In this document: one piece after another, positions 35,703 through 48,426 of the stretch
Position numbering within the stretch: the stretch's first letter is position 1
How the letters are laid out: each line of letters begins with the position of its first letter
Origin: Oxytricha trifallax
Taxonomy: Eukaryota; Ciliophora; Spirotrichea; Sporadotrichida; Oxytrichidae
Direction: 5' to 3'
DNA length: 64,000 nt
NCBI GenBank assembly: GCA_000711775.1
Contig: ARYC01000199.1
Coordinates: forward strand, 1 to 64,000
Notes under the pieces: model-generated
The model's database searches: none
Told to the model about the DNA's origin: nothing
Seen by the model: the letters and a program-made list of their open reading frames with translations, nothing else
Made by a program: the position numbers and the translations under genes

Positions 35703-36494
35703 GATAAAATGAGGATTAAATTATTGTGCTATTTAGAATAATCGAATTATAATATAATCTATATTTTTAATCAATTTATATGCCATATACACCAAAATTC
35801 TTTCTTTTTTTCTATCTAGACCCAGATACCCTTAACTCCCTTGACAAAAACCCCTTCTTTCTTGAAACAGAAGTCAACTCAATAAATACAAATATCTAAT
35901 TAAAAATTTCTAATTTTTATTTATACAATATTCTTAGAATACATTTATATTTTAGAATAATTTAATTTACCATTGATGATTTAATACTACAATATAATAT
36001 CAATAAATATATAAGGATAAATTTAAATTTATACTTTGAGTTTATATTTAGAGATTTAATATTAATATTTGATTATAATCATGGAAATATTAATAGATCA
36101 AAATATAAAATACTATTATCTAATACGAATAAGTTTTGAATTCTATAAATATGATCAATTAAAATGATATTTTATTTATAATTTGCAAATCAGACTTTCT
36201 TACTTTAAAATAATCAATAAACTAAAATTATATTAAAAAGCTTAATTTATATTTAAATAGAGATTATATATATTTCAAAATAAAAAATTATTTAGAAAAT
36301 AAAAAGGAAATGGTTTATAAAAATTTTCACTCAAATTTTTCCATCGTTAATTAAATTTTTTATTTAGAGGAATCTATATTAAAATATTAATTAATAAACT
36401 TTAATAGAAATATTAATATTCTTAGTATATTAGCTAAATATTTATTATATTAACGATGAATACAATCTAAAAGATTAAAAATAGAAAGAATATT
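35703..36494. other. presumed 5' flank of gene B
   Basis: AT-rich. No gene seen. The promoter of gene B should lie here but I cannot point to a specific element. Confidence 0.35.
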
Positions 36495-37624
36495 ATGCCA
36501 AAAACAATCAGCATTTTTACCATAATTATGATAAAAAGGGCTATTTTTGTTTGCATTCTTTTACTAAGTTATTGTAAAATTTCGAATTCAGCTTAGTGTA
36601 ATGGAATTAGCTCATTATATAATATATTTTTAAAAAAATAATTATTCATTTCAAACAATAAATGATGGGCAATCAAAACTTTAAAACCTTTAACAACTTT
36701 TTTTGAAGTAATTGTTACTAATCCATTAAAAACAAATAATCTATAGAAATCAAAATTAAACTATATCAATAAATTATGGATTAATCCTCTTTAAATGTTA
36801 ATGGATATTGAATTTATAAATTAGAATGCGTAAAATTTGATTTAATGAATGGTCAATATATAATGAATTAACAAAGATTATTGCAAAACAAAGTAGAAAA
36901 TGCTAAAATATAGAACAATTCAAAAGAATAGCCTTATGAGAATAATAAAAATAATAAACAGGATATAGAATTCAAATTTATCAACAATTAGAGGCAAACA
37001 TATTCAAATTTTGAAAATGAGATGACTTCAAAACTTTAATGTTCCAAATGAAGTGATTTTTTTGACAGAAAATTAGAAAAAATATTTTATACAAATATTG
37101 TTTAATTATTATAATAAATGAATTACTTATTAAAATAAAGTCAGATATAATAATAATAAACACAAATTTTCATTAATTAGTAATGTTAAATGCTAACTAT
37201 GCCTTAACTAGACAGCTTGCCTTAAATGTCAAAATGTGAGTCTATTTCTTGATGTTGACAACTTGTAATCTTAATTTATTTTCCACTATAAAAATGATTA
37301 TTTTCTTTTATTGATTAATGCATTGAAGAGTGTCAAAAAAGTTAGATTTCTTATACTTTAGAGTTACCAGATATTATTCCCTTAAAAATTTGTCGTTCAT
37401 CTAATTTCTATGTTGATGTTAGTAGCTAGATAGATATTGAACTGGGGACTATATAATATCCCTACAAAAAATTATCAACTGCGGTTAAAGAAATTCACAA
37501 TGCAAAAATAGGGATTAGTTAAAATATTTACATTATAAATAGAAAAACTAATATTTTGGGAAATAAAATAAAATAATAATTTAATGAATTTATAATTTCT
37601 ATGATTTTTATCTATAATAGCTGA
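36495..37624 (+). CDS. gene B, signal peptide and N-terminal Cys-rich region
   Basis: ATG at 36495 or 36528 begins a frame with a clear signal peptide (MIKRAIFVCILLLSYC, then KISNSAQCNG). After AT-rich text, a Cys-rich segment near 37191 reads CQLCLNQTACLKCQNVSLFL. An exon at 37319-37624 reads CIEECQKSQISYTLELPD, KICRSSNFYVDVSSQIDIEL and GTIQYPYKKLSTAVKEIH. This matches the usual N-terminus of the large beta-helix membrane-protein family. Exon limits between 36600 and 37190 are not resolved. Gene A has no counterpart in the window. Confidence 0.65.
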
Positions 37625-38060
37625 GTTATCTCAAACAATAACGTAAAATAGCTTTTTCAATAAAAAAAGTCTTTTATAATTTAATCTCAAAGAATAGACA
37701 TAGATTCTTAATTTGCCAATCTAACTGCAAATATTTGATTGTCCTATATTTAAGTTAGTTCCCAAAATATAAATCAATTCAAACAATAATATCAGAAACA
37801 ATACATTCAATCATATATAAATATTTTAGGATGCTATCGTTCTAGTATCACATAAAAATTTGACCTTTTAGTAAGTTATCCTATTTTTTATAAATTATAT
37901 TATATAGGACATATCATATATTGGGGAAGGTATATAAACGAGGAGATTATTTATTTATAGAGAGATATCTAAAAATAAAATTTTAAGTTGCAAATGAACC
38001 TCAAATATTTACTTTTTCTTTTAAAATAAAGAAAGAATTTTTATTTAATATAATATTATT
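37625..38060. other. gene B, AT-rich interval before TBE copy 2
   Basis: May contain a short exon near 37680-37740 (Q-R-I-D-I-D-S-Q-F-A-N-L), not resolved. It ends with the ATT flanking TBE copy 2. Confidence 0.35.
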
Positions 38061-38142
38061 CAAGACCCCAAAACCCCTTAATGAGGTTTATATATGCTTT
38101 GATTTGTAAGAAATTTGTTAAGAGTTGAGTTATTAAATAAAT

Positions 38143-39306
38143 TTGAGACAGAAAAAACAAGCTTTTGGGTCTATTTATGATGAAGAGTATAAAAAGTTTA
38201 GTATTTAAACTTCGTAATGGATTTGATTTATAAAGTGAATATGTCAAACCAGTACTTAATTATAAGTCAATTGCACTGCTCTTAAAGAAAAGTTCATCAA
38301 ACTTTCGCTCCCAGTGTGTTATAGCAGTATAACTAAAGCAATAATAGCTGAATTCTAAGCCTAAGAGGTAGTCAAAGTTTCTATAGAAGCATATTTACTA
38401 ACTTATCAACGGAAAAACTTTGAAGTATTGGGCTCACCACTTATCTCTCGACCAAATAGCAATTAAGTTTCACCGCTAGTTCCCTGAGTTGAAAGTCTCT
38501 GCATAGTCTGTTTCAAACATTTATAAACGAAATGGTATCTCTTACAAAGGTTTAAATCGTATCAAGAGAGTAATTTATTTCAATCTGCCATTTTACAACA
38601 ACAACTTAAATTATATTTATAATTAAATGCAGAGAGCCTAATAGAATTCTTATTAATAACTAATTCTGTACGGATATTTATACTGTGGCTTAAGCCAGCC
38701 AGACAGATATAATTAGATATTCACGCTGTGAATTTTGGCGATTCAATCTCATTTGTCCAAGGTGAACAGCTTAATAGAAAAAATACTAAGTTCATTCATG
38801 CTGACGAGGCTGTGTTTACCATCAACACTTTCATCTATAAATCATAGTATATGAGTCATAGTAATATAGAGGTAAATGACTAGAAATTCAAGATAAAAGC
38901 AATGGCAATTCTTGGAGGTATTAGAATTCTATTTAGACAGATCAGTGTCTCATATTTTTAGAGCAGCTGAAAGAGAAGTATCCTGAATAAGAGAATTACA
39001 CTGTTTGTTGATAATCTTTCTGTTCATAAGACTTAAGGAACAAGGAAGAATTATGAAGAACTTAGAAAAACGCCAGTGTTCAACGTGCCTTACAGCCCAT
39101 AGTTTAATGGATTTGAATTCTACTGGGGTATACTAAAAGGTCATTACAAGAAACTGCTGCTATACCACTTGATGCATGACCTACCTATCGATACAGTAGA
39201 CTTTATTAAAAGCTCAGCGAAGAGAGTAGATAATTTGTTGGCTTAAAAGTGTGCTAAAGAAGGGAGAGTGAATGTATATAAATAAGTTTTGTAGTTAAGT
39301 TAATGA
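38143..39306 (+). pseudogene. TBE copy 2 transposase, broken
   Basis: Aligns with copies 1 and 3. The start codon is TTG. A 133-bp insert (38647-38779) splits the region before the first catalytic Asp and is flanked by TAATAGAA on both sides. A deletion near 38920-38960 removes the conserved stretch around HPRSI. The D of LFVDNLSVHK and the E of FNGFEFYW are still readable. Not functional. Confidence 0.9.
38647..38779. mobile_element. 133-bp insert in the TBE copy 2 transposase
   Basis: Absent from the other three TBEs at the same place. The insert plus its 8-bp direct repeat TAATAGAA (38639-38646 and 38772-38779) looks like a small transposon insertion, or an IES-like insert inside a transposon. 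Interior G+C is higher than its flanks and I find no inverted ends. Confidence 0.55.
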
Positions 39307-39315
39307 ATATATAAG

Positions 39316-40068
39316 TCACATTTAAAATTCTTTAGAGGGAGCTGGCTTCTCTTTCTTTTCTTCTACTTCTTGCTTCCCTCCTCCTAAGTTTCTTCTCTTA
39401 CTGCCAGCTCCAGCATCTATGTCCATTGACTCTGGAGGCTAAATATTTGAATAAAGTCTCTTGCTGACTTCATATTTTGTCAGCGACTTTCACTCTCTGT
39501 GAAACTTGCTCTATTCCTTCATCAAGAAGATACCAGTCCCACATTTTTCTAAAAATGTTAAGCTACAAATCTTACTTGAAATATAAAGGTGCTTCATCAG
39601 CTCTGATAGCCAGCTCTCTCTTATCTTGATGCCTTGTTTGCTCTTGTCTTTTGTCTTCTGAAGAGCTGCTGCACCTTTTATAATGAGATTCTTGAATAAT
39701 TTCTTTCAAGTAATCACCTTTGATTGTTGCAAATATTCCAAAGAAATATTTCTTTCAGGTTGTTAATTTGACTGCAGCTACTTAGAAGGCAGGTACTGCG
39801 AAACCTATGAGTCACTCATAGATTCATCATATAAGTTAGTCACTGAGATTTCTGGATAGTTTGGAAGGTCTGCAAACTTTAAATTTTAAGTTTTCAATAC
39901 TATTTTATCTTCGCAATGTATCGCTCTTATAAATGAAATTTTAGTACTTTCCAATATGAGTTCATTACCTTGCTGCACCAGCTAGCGATGAAAATCCTCC
40001 TTGTTTCTAGATCTTTGAATCAATTCTTGTGCTTGCACTCTTTTCACTGCATCATTCATTGACACCAT
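39316..40068 (-). pseudogene. TBE copy 2 22-kDa-type protein, broken
   Basis: Starts MVSMNDAVKRVQAQELIQRS at 40068. An internal deletion removes the ANLDYVVGLFL region seen in copy 3, and TGA codons interrupt the middle. The C-terminal text (LEKCGTGIFLMKE) is better preserved here than in copy 1. Function unknown. Confidence 0.75.
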
Positions 40069-40483
40069 CTTGTTTACAGATCTTAGAAATGATATTCAAA
40101 TTAAAGTTTATTGATTTCAATTATATACCTCTGATATGGAGAAGGTTTTGAGAACTGGTTTCAAACTTGAGAGATGGATATCATTTTCTACTGTTATAGT
40201 TCCATATTTTTTAATTTAAATTGGTCCTTACTTAATTAGGAGCAGCTCCTAAAGCAGTACGTGCTTAATTAGGTGCACCTCCTAAATCGGTACGTGCTGT
40301 AATCAACTTATTATTGAAATGGTTAATTTCCCTCTCATATTTAGAACTAGATCGTCTCCTAACACTCATTTTTTATTTCTCTAAAACTCTAAAAACTTTA
40401 GTTGAAAATTTTATGCTTGCAAAGCTTTTATATGTGCTCTGAAATATAGAGGCAGTTTTATAATTTTAAATTCAAATTTAAAT

Positions 40484-41893
40484 ATGAGTGCTAACATTTT
40501 GAGAAAAACAACAGCATTTCCATCAAACTAAATGAGACTTTCATTTGGTAGCAATAAAAAGCGTGATAGCTGTGAGATAAACTCTCATAGAAAACTACCA
40601 GAGATATCACTTGAGGTCTCTGTTATTAAAATAGAAATTAATAATAGAAAATAAATGGCAAACAAGTGTGTGCGAAACAGAGTTGAAGAAAAAAAGGTAT
40701 TCATGAAAATCCTATACAAACAGAAGAAGTTGAAGTTTATTTTTTTGAGCTTTGTGAGAGAGATTTTGCTCATAAATCAAGCTGGTAAAGACATAATAAG
40801 GAGCATAGAGAAGCCAAGCCCACCGTAAACTTAAAGCATGATAAAATATATAGAAAGTATGAATGCTTTGAGTGCTAAAAGCAATAGTCTTATACAATAT
40901 ACTTAAAGAACCATCTTTTAAAAGCTCACAAGAAAGTTATAGACATTGTAAAGCATGAAGTCGAGCTGAAGCTTATCAACAAATAAAAAGCTAGGGAATA
41001 TTTTAAGAGGAAATGCCTGAATAAGCTCAAGAGTAAGAGTACGTAAGGAAGGAAGGCACGCAACCAACTGATCGTTGAAATAAAAAATATGATGATTAAA
41101 ATATAATACAAGAAAATTCCAGTTCTTGCTTAAATTGACTAAGACAATTTCCTTTAAAGCTACTTTATTTTAGAAACTCCTTTTATAAGAAATTTATCTA
41201 TGATAATTAATTAACTTACAAAATTTATCCCTTCAACTATCTCTTAAGTGATGATAAGATGATAAATATTAGATGGAGTTTACAAACAAGTATCAAATAC
41301 TCACTCAAGCAAAGTATAAAGAATGAAGTTACCTATCAAGCTAGATGCTGTTCTCTTTGTCAAGGATAATGTTGATATCAGATTACTACTCTACGAATGC
41401 CCCTCAGAGATTTCATTACAGATTATAGGAATCATAAGTAGCTTGGATAAATAGCATATCAGACCATACGAGATATTAAGGAGATTCTCAAGATGAGGCT
41501 TTTTCACAAAGATTTGAAGCCAAATTATTATGATAAACTTTTCACCAAAAAGAGTAGCAATAATGGATTTCAACAGAGCATTAAGAATAGAAGTATCAAG
41601 GCTTGAAACTTTTATCGGAACTCAAGGATATTATCCGTAGATATAAGACTGGAGAGATGGTGACTTTAGTGGGATGTATGAGCTATAGCAGCTAGAATAA
41701 AAGAGTACGATATGCTGCACAACGATTACTACTCTACAAGGTGCGAGAAGGATGCTAAGCAAAGAATAAAGCAGTTTATAGACAAAAATAGAGTCTCTCA
41801 ATCAATGAAATAAATGGCTTAGTAAATAATAATAAAGACAGTAGATAGTGTTGTAGTTAAGTAAGATAAACTTTAGACCTCTGCCCCACACGA
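40484..41893 (+). pseudogene. TBE copy 2 zinc-finger/kinase protein, broken
   Basis: ATG at 40484 (MSANILRKTTAFPSNQMRLS) reads without a break into MANKCVRNR, which shows that the true start of this TBE protein lies about 170 bp upstream of the MANK methionine. Frameshifts follow before the fingers. The first finger has lost its first Cys (YFFELCERDFAH) and the second has CFEC followed by a changed residue. The kinase core is damaged: the catalytic loop appears only in degenerate form near 41510. Not functional. Confidence 0.75.
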
Positions 41894-42229
41894 TAAAAAT
41901 GTATTTTTAGTGATTAAATTAAATACATTTACTATAAATTTCACATTAAAACCTATTAATAACACAACCCCTAACGAATTCCCTTTAAATCAAAGCACTT
42001 ATAAACCTCATTAAGGGGTTTTGGGTTTTTATTCTTGCATAATAATTTTAATTAAATTGTAAATTATCTTAATATTTATATACTTAAGATAAATTAGGGA
42101 AAAAATTCTTGTTAACAATTTAATTTAATATCTAAATTTTATTTATAGTGAAAATATTTAAATTTCTAAAAAGTCATTTATTTTGTAGATAACATTTTAT
42201 TGAATATACCCTTCCATATAAATAATGGA

Positions 42230-42680
42230 GAAGTAATAATGAATTAAGGAGATCATTAAGCATATATTGTGCCTACTTATGATGCAGAACATAAAAATAT
42301 AGGGGGAGGAGTTTCCTGCTTCAAACATTTAAAAATATAATATTTAGTATTAAAAATATTTAATCATATAATCACAATTTCAATTAACATACCAATTATT
42401 AAACAACTTTTTAAATTTATAATTTTCAAGTTTTATACAAGTAATAAAATATATAGGATATTAGATTGTAATTAATTATATCGTAATTGATGATAAAAAT
42501 TTTGAGAAATTTAAAAATATTTTTCATTTTTGTGTAAGGGGAAGAAAACTTTTCCCCAAATATAGATTATAGACCAACTCCATCTACTTTCATTTTAACT
42601 AGAAATTACACTAAAACCTACTAATATGACTACTATGTGGATCATGAATTGATTCTCCCAAATGATTTATAAATTTAAAG
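42230..42680 (+). CDS. gene B exon split by a G-tract-ended element
   Basis: The left part ends AYIVPTYDAEHKNI at 42301 and the right part from 42565 continues DYRPTPSTFILTRNYTKT and YDYYVDHELILPND. Removing 42302-42557 together with one of the two AAATATA repeats joins them in frame. The peptide fits the N-terminal beta-helix region of the family. Confidence 0.65.
42302..42557. mobile_element. G-tract-ended element (256 bp) inside a gene B exon
   Basis: Starts GGGGGAGGAGTTTCCTGC and ends AAAACTTTTCCCC, an inverted-repeat pair like the other members. A perfect 7-bp direct repeat AAATATA flanks it (42295-42301 and 42558-42564). Exact removal restores the reading frame, so it behaves as an IES. 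The interior is AT-rich and non-coding. Confidence 0.75.
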
Positions 42681-43195
42681 AAATAGTTCATAAATAAAAA
42701 TAAGTATAATATATAATTATAGTTTCTTTAATTATTTATAATAAACAAATGTCGATATGCATGAGTACTCTAAATTTTATATGCTTGAATTAATACTTTA
42801 AAATCTTTTCGAAGAGAAATTATTTTTTATAAATCCATTTAAAAACCAATTAAAGTCATTATTAATATTGTTTTAAACATTAAAGAATCCTTTAGTTTGT
42901 AAAATTTTCAAGTCTAAAGCAAAAATCTTATTATACTTTTTGTCTAAAAATAAAAATATTTACAGCTCTGAAACAGAATAGCAAACTTTATTGTGTTAAT
43001 TATAGTGAACTTTATTTGATTCTTCTTAATATAAAAACAATTATAAATTTTAATTAACATATTCTTACTTATAATAAATTATTAAATAATTATTTTTATC
43101 CATGAATTTTTTTCTTTATATTAATTAACATTGCTAATTGATTTATAATATTTTTAGATTAAATTATCATTATCATTATTATTATTATTATTTTT
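42681..43195. other. gene B intron or germline-limited AT-rich DNA
   Basis: No supported feature. Confidence 0.4.
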
Positions 43196-43660
43196 ATCAT
43201 GATGTAGCTTCGAGTGCAAACATATTTGAGTTGAAATATTCAAATGTATAATTCTATAATTTAGACATATTTAGTAAGTAAATTATTTAAAATAAATTTT
43301 AATCAAATATCAATTGTAGCGGAGGATTAATTGTCTCATGTTTTTTTACTCTCGAGAAATAACAATAACACCATGTATGTTCAGGTAAGAAAATAAATAT
43401 TAATATTGTTATATTTCATTTTAGAATTGCAATTTCCATTGGATGTATTATTAACACATTACAATAATTTAAGTTATTTTAATGGTAAACTTTTACAATG
43501 ATTAATTTAATTTAATAACACCTAATATTACTTCTTTATAGTAATACTTTATTTCAGGCACATATGGTTATTAGATTGTAATAAACTATTCTAAGTTGGA
43601 TCAATCTAGACTAACGAGAGGTATATAGAGTAAACTTTAGAGAGGGGTCTAAAAAGTGGG
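43196..43660 (+). CDS. gene B, beta-helix exons matching gene A 11771
   Basis: The exon ending at 43273, a 46-nt intron (43274-43319), an exon at 43320-43384, a further GT-AG intron and the next exon line up base for base with gene A. Text: ANIFELKYSNV, TEDQLSHVFLLSRNN. A later exon near 43550 reads YFRHIWLLDCNKLFQVGSIQ. Conservation of exon edges between paralogues supports that both are or were functional. Confidence 0.65.
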
Positions 43661-44149
43661 TAATATTTTTCTTATAGCTATAATATTTTGCAAAAAATAT
43701 TGTTACATAAAAATCTAAGAGCATGAATTATATTATTCTAATTATTAAATTGATTTTAAAATTGAGATTTACAATATTTGTGTAATAAATACCATAAAAT
43801 AATATTAAAAAATTATAAAGACATAATAAAGAAAAAATTCTCATTGATCAGTATAAAAACAAAATTTAATGAATAATAATTACCTGGGAAATTATATTAA
43901 TTAAAAATTAATAAACATTAATTTACCTAGAAAATAAAAATTATTTTACAATATTAAAGGTTTTTTTAAATAAAAATTTATCAATAAAATTTCAAAAATT
44001 ATATCTCCCAAATTTAACCCCAAGACTTAAATAATATTTTTATTATAATATATTCGTAAAAAATCTTCTAATTTATGATATCTCTTTGTAACATAGCAAA
44101 ACCAATTAAACTTAAATTTCTTTTTTATAAATTATATAATAAATAAATT
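43661..44149. other. gene B intron or AT-rich interval
   Basis: No supported feature. It covers the site that in gene A holds the 720-bp G-tract-ended element, empty here. Confidence 0.4.
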
Positions 44150-45158
44150 GGGGGGGGAAGTTCCCTGCTTTTTTAAAAAATATTTTATTATAAAAGATTT
44201 ATTTATGAGTGAATAAGGTGATTGAATAAAGTTAATTTCATAAATTACAAAATTTAATAAAATAAATGACCTTTAACATAAAAATGTTACTGCTTAGATA
44301 AATTTCAATAAACCAGTCCAAACTTGAGAAGGCATCATCCTGAGGAGGTGAGGAAGATCTTTAGATAAACAGTAAGATCCCTATACTCACAAGAAGTTAT
44401 TTTGGTCACAATAAAATCACAAGTTATCAAAATAATTCATCAGCACATATATCAGCACGGATTTGTTTCAGACTAAAGAGAAACCACTTAAAAATATGAT
44501 GAAACTTCTTAGAAAAAACCTATGGAGTAAGGAGGAATTCCATTTTTAACTAAAATCAAACAATAAATTACTCTTCAGATCAAGCTAAGATTTTTCACAT
44601 TAAAATCATTAAAAAATTCTGGTAGTTCTTGGTCCTTATATAAAATTTACATGAAAATAGTTAAGTAAACGAATGACAAACATAATAAATTTAACAAAGA
44701 GATTGCTATTTAAAATTTTCTAATCACCCTAATCCATATTTGTTTACTCTTTTATTATTCTTTATAGCAACTATCAACCAACTTTGGGACTAATTTCATA
44801 ATTATAATAAATAATTCCTTTATTAAACAATTATTCAATATCTTTATTATAACATGGATTTTGAGCAGTGTCTATTTTCTTCAGAATACCAGTTCATCTA
44901 AGAATTCTTATGCACGATAGACAGAAGTTGATCCATTATATATCTTTCTTAAGCATATGAGATGATTCCAAGTGTTCTAAATTCTATTAGTTGTTATCTA
45001 AACTATAGGTACTCTTCCTATCATACCTCTATTTCATCTTATAATTAAAAGGTCATAAAAATATACAATTTTTGAATTAATGTAAAAATTATTAAATTTT
45101 ACATTTAAAAAAAAATTCAGGAAAATTCCTCGAGTGGGGGAAACTTTTCCCCCCCCCC
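44150..45158. mobile_element. G-tract-ended element (1009 bp) in a gene B intron
   Basis: Left end GGGGGGGGAAGTTCCCTGC, right end AAACTTTTCCCCCCCCCC, flanked by ATT on both sides (44147-44149 and 45159-45161). Gene A is empty at the matching site (about 13400-13425). It is longer than its relatives. I find no supported gene in the interior, although 44300-44500 is slightly richer in G+C. Confidence 0.7.
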
Positions 45159-45261
45159 ATTAATTTATTTATCAACTCCTACAAAGTGATGAACAGTTAC
45201 TGGTACGGTAGCTCATTAGACTAGTTTCAAAATATAAAATTATAACTTTTATAATTAAGTC

Positions 45262-46200
45262 TTATTTTTGGCTCTCTGATCATGCATCTTATGGAAATGT
45301 TTAGTTTATTAACAATACATTTGATATGATTTCTCCATCTTCATGGGTTGGGTTTTAGTTTTCCTCTTCAGCTTGTGCTCATATTTAACCAAACATGTTT
45401 ATCTTTGAAAATAATACTGTCACTACATAAGATAATTCAGGTATTGCTGGTGGATCAGGAACTGCTAACTCCTTTAAACTCTCTCTAAGTGTTAATTATA
45501 TATTATTTATTACTCGATTTTTATTTTGAAAATAAAAAATAATTCTGAATGTAGACTTCCCAGATCCCTCTATTAACTTTAAAGTGTCAGTTAAAAATAA
45601 CATTTTCAAATAGCTTATAATAAGAAATCCAATACTTGTATTGAGCTCAAATTTATAATAGACTGAGATTATCTTTGAAAATAATACAATTGATGGATTA
45701 TATTTGGACCCAGATTCAAACCTAGGGTAATAAGAACCAAGACGAGGCAACATAATTTTTTCAAAACCCTCAAATTATCTAAAATTCATGAAATCTCATA
45801 ATGATTAATTTTAACTCATTCAATATGTTTTTAGTGGTATTTTAAGGAGACTTTAATGCTCCTTAATTCAAGAATTTTTCTTTTATAAACGACAAATACA
45901 ATAAATTTTGATTAAATCAAACGAATTCTTCATTGGATTTCATTAATGTTAATGTATTAAAGTCTCCTTAAAATATCATTAGAAAAGTATAACATGAGAT
46001 ATAATAAGTTATTTTAAGATTTTTTACGATTTTGATAAAATACATATTTTGGCCCGTTCAAGGTGCCAATTCCCCAAACCTCTAAAATGCTTTAGTTGAT
46101 ATAAGTGCACCTTATAGCTAGACATTTTTCAGGTATAATACTATTATGAATATAAAAGTTAATGCTTTGATGTCAATTAAAACTAATAGAATTTAGATCA
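45262..46200 (+). CDS. gene B, beta-helix exons split by a CAAACCT-bounded insert
   Basis: The exon from about 45290 reads ASYGNVQFINNTFDMISPSS. An intron at about 45489-45554 leads to NFPDPSINFKVSVKNN and GLYLDPDSNL. The frame is then broken by 45724-46081 and resumes QNALVDISAPYSQTFFRYN, matching PDSNLQNAIIEISAPYS in gene A once the insert is removed. After RYNTIM, gene B lacks about 160 bp present in gene A. Confidence 0.7.
45724..46081. other. 358-bp IES in gene B bounded by CAAACCT
   Basis: CAAACCT lies on both sides (45717-45723 and 46075-46081). Gene A has a single copy and no insert. Removal of the insert with one repeat restores the frame exactly. Inside is an inverted pair, TTTTAAGGAGACTTTAAT and its complement, which could form a stem. 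No coding content. Confidence 0.8.
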
Positions 46201-46854
46201 TTCGATTCTTTATTCTTTTATATAATTTTAAATATTCCTATCTTTATCATTACATTTGTTTTGAAGAAAAAAAAATAATCCTCTAATATATACTTAAAAT
46301 AAAATTTTATTTAAATTTACTATAATTAACTAATTATTTAAAAATAAAAGAATAACTTGAGCTTTTTCATTTGAAAATATTATAGTCTAGAATAAATCAT
46401 TTTTTATTTAAATAGTATTTTTAAGATTTAATAATTTATAAAATAGTTTACAGTTTACTGTTTACTACACTCTTAAAAAAATAGATCTAAATGCAATTAA
46501 AATATAAGTAATTTTAATTGATAATTTTTAGTAATTTAAGGAAGACCTTAAATAATAGAATATTTTCACAACATTATATCATTGTATAAGGTGCTTGACC
46601 TATTTACCTAGGAGAAATAATTTTAATTTCACTCTAGTCTTAAGTTATGCAACTCCTTAATTTCTGTTTGACAACTTAAATTCAATTTATAATAGAATGA
46701 GGTCAAAATTAGATAAATCAAATAAACTTATTATGTTAAACAATTTCGAATTTGTCTTATATGTTTTATATATTAAATTATATTTTAGCTTTAAATTTTA
46801 TCTGGAAGTGAATCTATTAATAAAATTACATTAAAATAATTTTATCTATTATTT
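46201..46854. other. gene B AT-rich interval, exons not resolved
   Basis: No supported feature. Confidence 0.35.
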
Positions 46855-47100
46855 CTGAAAATGAGTTTTATAACAGCTTCTAAGGTAATATACAAATATT
46901 TACAAACTTATAGATAATTTGCAATAGGAATCCTACTTTACGATAAAGTACATTAACACAGTATTATTTGAGAATAATGTGTTTAAGGATTTAATAATGA
47001 CCCAAAACAAGATTTTGTCAGTGTCTAATGCTTAAGATGTTCTTATTTAAAATATCAATGCTTCCAATATTAAAAAAATAATTTTTAATTTAATTAACTC
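46855..47100 (+). CDS. gene B, beta-helix exon matching gene A 14465
   Basis: Text ISENEFYNSF, then after a short intron TVLFENNVFKDLIMTQNKIL and QNINASNI. Nearly identical to gene A over the same exon edges. Confidence 0.6.
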
Positions 47101-47429
47101 TCGATCAAAACTGTGATAATTTTGATAATTTAAAATTTTATATATTTTTATTTTATTGTAAATCATTTTTGATATATATATATATATATATATTTATATT
47201 AATAATATAAGTAAGATTATGATATTTAATCATATATTTGTAGCATCATCTAGTTTATTCTAAACTTTTAAATTATGAAATTATTGCACCTAAATTATAA
47301 ATTTATATTACCTGACATCAATTACAAATTTAAGGATTAAATAGAGTAATTTTGAGAAAATTTATCCAATATAACCTAAATTAAATTGATTTTAAAATAA
47401 TATTTTATGGAAAATATATTTATTTTTGA

Positions 47430-47829
47430 GGGGGGGGAGTTTCTTGCCCAAAATTTTATATGCACTCAAGGAGGGAAGTTTCCTGCCCTGCATGAAAATA
47501 CTTAATTTTTATAATTTTTTAAAAAAATCTTTATCATCAATAAGGACATATTTATTTATAATATACCATCCAATATCAATTTTATCTTGATAAAGAATTC
47601 AAATTTTAAGAAAATCGCATTAATTATTAATAAAAATCAACTAGTTTAGCATTGTTTTAATATATAATTTGACAAAGAATAATAACACACCTTGAAAATT
47701 AAATATTATTAAAAGTTGCTAAGTATATGGTAATGATAATTGAAATTTAAATGTTTCTAATATTTTTATTGACAAAAAATATACAATTTAATGTTGGGTG
47801 CACGGAGGCTGGAAATTCCCCCCCCCCCC
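47430..47829. mobile_element. G-tract-ended element (400 bp) with doubled left end
   Basis: The left end holds two tandem versions of the terminal motif (GGGGGGGGAGTTTCTTGCC and GGAGGGAAGTTTCCTGCC) separated by a ~24-bp spacer containing ATGCACTCAA. The element at 53677 has the same doubled arrangement with a similar spacer. The right end is GGCTGGAAATTCCCCCCCCC. The interior resembles the gene A copy. No clear direct repeat is seen at the flanks. Confidence 0.65.
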
Positions 47830-48426
47830 TATTATTTTATATGGTACTAACTAAGGTACACCTGCTTCTCCACTCCCTCAACCCCCAATATCCTTTTTAT
47901 AAGATATTTATTTTTATCCTCTCGGCCTAAATCTAATTTATTCATGACATTTTATCTTATATATTTCTAAGATCCTTTTTAATTATTGATTTATTTAATT
48001 TACTACACAAGTCGACCTCCTTTTTAAAAGTTTTTTATAGGAAAAATAATATATATATATATATATATGTATAAAATACTTTCATAAATTTAAACCTCTC
48101 TATATCATATTCACTTGATATTATTTGAAAGAAATAATATTGTTTTTTTATTTAATGTATTTTTGAAGATTGATAGGGGATAAAGGGTTTAGGGATTATG
48201 GGAATATTTTTATGGGCAAGCAGGGGAGGAATTTTTCAGTTAGAAAAAATATACTTCATATATCAACAATATATTTTTATCATCGAGTTATAATAATTAA
48301 TGCTTTACAAGGAACGGATAAACACATTTAAATACTTAATTTTAGTTAAAATTAACTTAATTATTACTTCCTAATATTAACCATACTCAAGAATAAGAAA
48401 AGATAATTTTAATTAACCTTTCAAGT

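Larger units (their letters stand above)
38061..42030 (+). mobile_element. telomere-bearing element, copy 2 (3970 bp)
   Basis: It begins CAAGACCCCAAAACCCC and ends GGGGTTTTGGGTTTTT, flanked on both sides by ATT, a clean AnT duplication (38058-38060 and 42031-42033). Gene order and orientation are as in copy 1. It is inserted near the 5' end of gene B. All three genes are visibly broken. Confidence 0.95.

Noticed and set aside
40585..41573. Several minus-strand frames within TBE copy 2
   Set aside because: They are antisense to the zinc-finger/kinase gene that aligns with the other TBE copies.
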